Source of the DNA: Acidisphaera sp.
Lineage (GTDB): Bacteria > Pseudomonadota > Alphaproteobacteria > Acetobacterales > Acetobacteraceae
Assembly: GCA_019240395.1 (NCBI GenBank)
Contig: JAFAYM010000208.1
Span: 1-63,419, forward strand
DNA length: 63,419 nucleotides
Direction: 5' to 3'
The notes beneath the pieces are model-generated. The model was given only the letters and a program-made list of their open reading frames with translations, had not been told where the DNA came from and ran no database searches. This document shows, piece by piece, positions 61,412 through 63,419 of the stretch. The translations under genes were made by a program, and so were the position numbers. Within the stretch, counting starts at the first letter, position 1. Every line of letters starts with the position of its first letter.

Positions 61412-63419
<2,008 letters not shown>

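Overview
This window is GC-rich and looks like chromosome from an alphaproteobacterium, most likely Rhodospirillales (Acetobacteraceae or Azospirillaceae type). The pointers are an alphaproteobacterial FlbT, a DUF2842 membrane protein, and the core block ffh-rpsP-rimM-trmD-rplS running straight into leuC-leuD-leuB. All assignments come from reading the translations and motifs; no database search was run.

Region 1 (1-4837) is damaged accessory DNA. It holds the end of an IS630-type transposase, an Aap-type amino-acid ABC operon (binding protein and two permeases) that lacks its ATPase gene, then remnants of an IS110 transposase and a serine recombinase.

Region 2 (4838-21571) is the most coherent unusual system. 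Four paralogous FAD-dependent amine-oxidase-like proteins are accompanied by four paralogous PotD-type binding proteins but only one PotA/PotB/PotC-type transporter core. A FadR-type GntR regulator, a DapA-family lyase and a dihydroxyacetone-kinase-family protein belong to the same operons. A 19-bp palindrome (TTGTCAGG-N3-CCTGACAA type) occurs three times, in the two divergent promoter regions that would drive these operons, so I read it as one regulon.

Region 3 (21591-26806, minus strand) carries a PaaK-like CoA ligase, an enoyl-CoA hydratase, an amidase and a peptide-type binding protein with no transporter, apparently an amide or acid catabolic operon. Region 4 (27069-39413, plus strand) is a nine-gene operon: ketoglutarate-semialdehyde dehydrogenase, sugar-acid MFS permease, IlvD/Edd aldonate dehydratase, RraA-type aldolase, ThDP enzyme, zinc alcohol dehydrogenase, PhaE, PhaC and an acyl-CoA:carboxylate CoA-transferase. 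It appears to join sugar-acid breakdown to polyester synthesis.

Region 5 (39414-48833) starts with a palindrome-rich gap containing a dispersed repeat. It continues with an operon for an Fbp-type ABC transporter, an HpcH/HpaI-like protein lacking the usual catalytic histidine and an alpha/beta hydrolase, facing a divergent GntR regulator. Two WcbI-like genes follow, separated by two perfect inverted repeats.

Region 6 (48834-63419) is mostly core: tRNA-Arg(ACG), leuBDC, the ribosomal/SRP block, apt, a class III aminotransferase and the start of alaS. Embedded in it are scattered flagellar genes (flhF, flbT), a 95-residue flagellin-like protein that keeps only the two terminal helices, an orphan tripartite-tricarboxylate binding protein and a second copy of the dispersed repeat.
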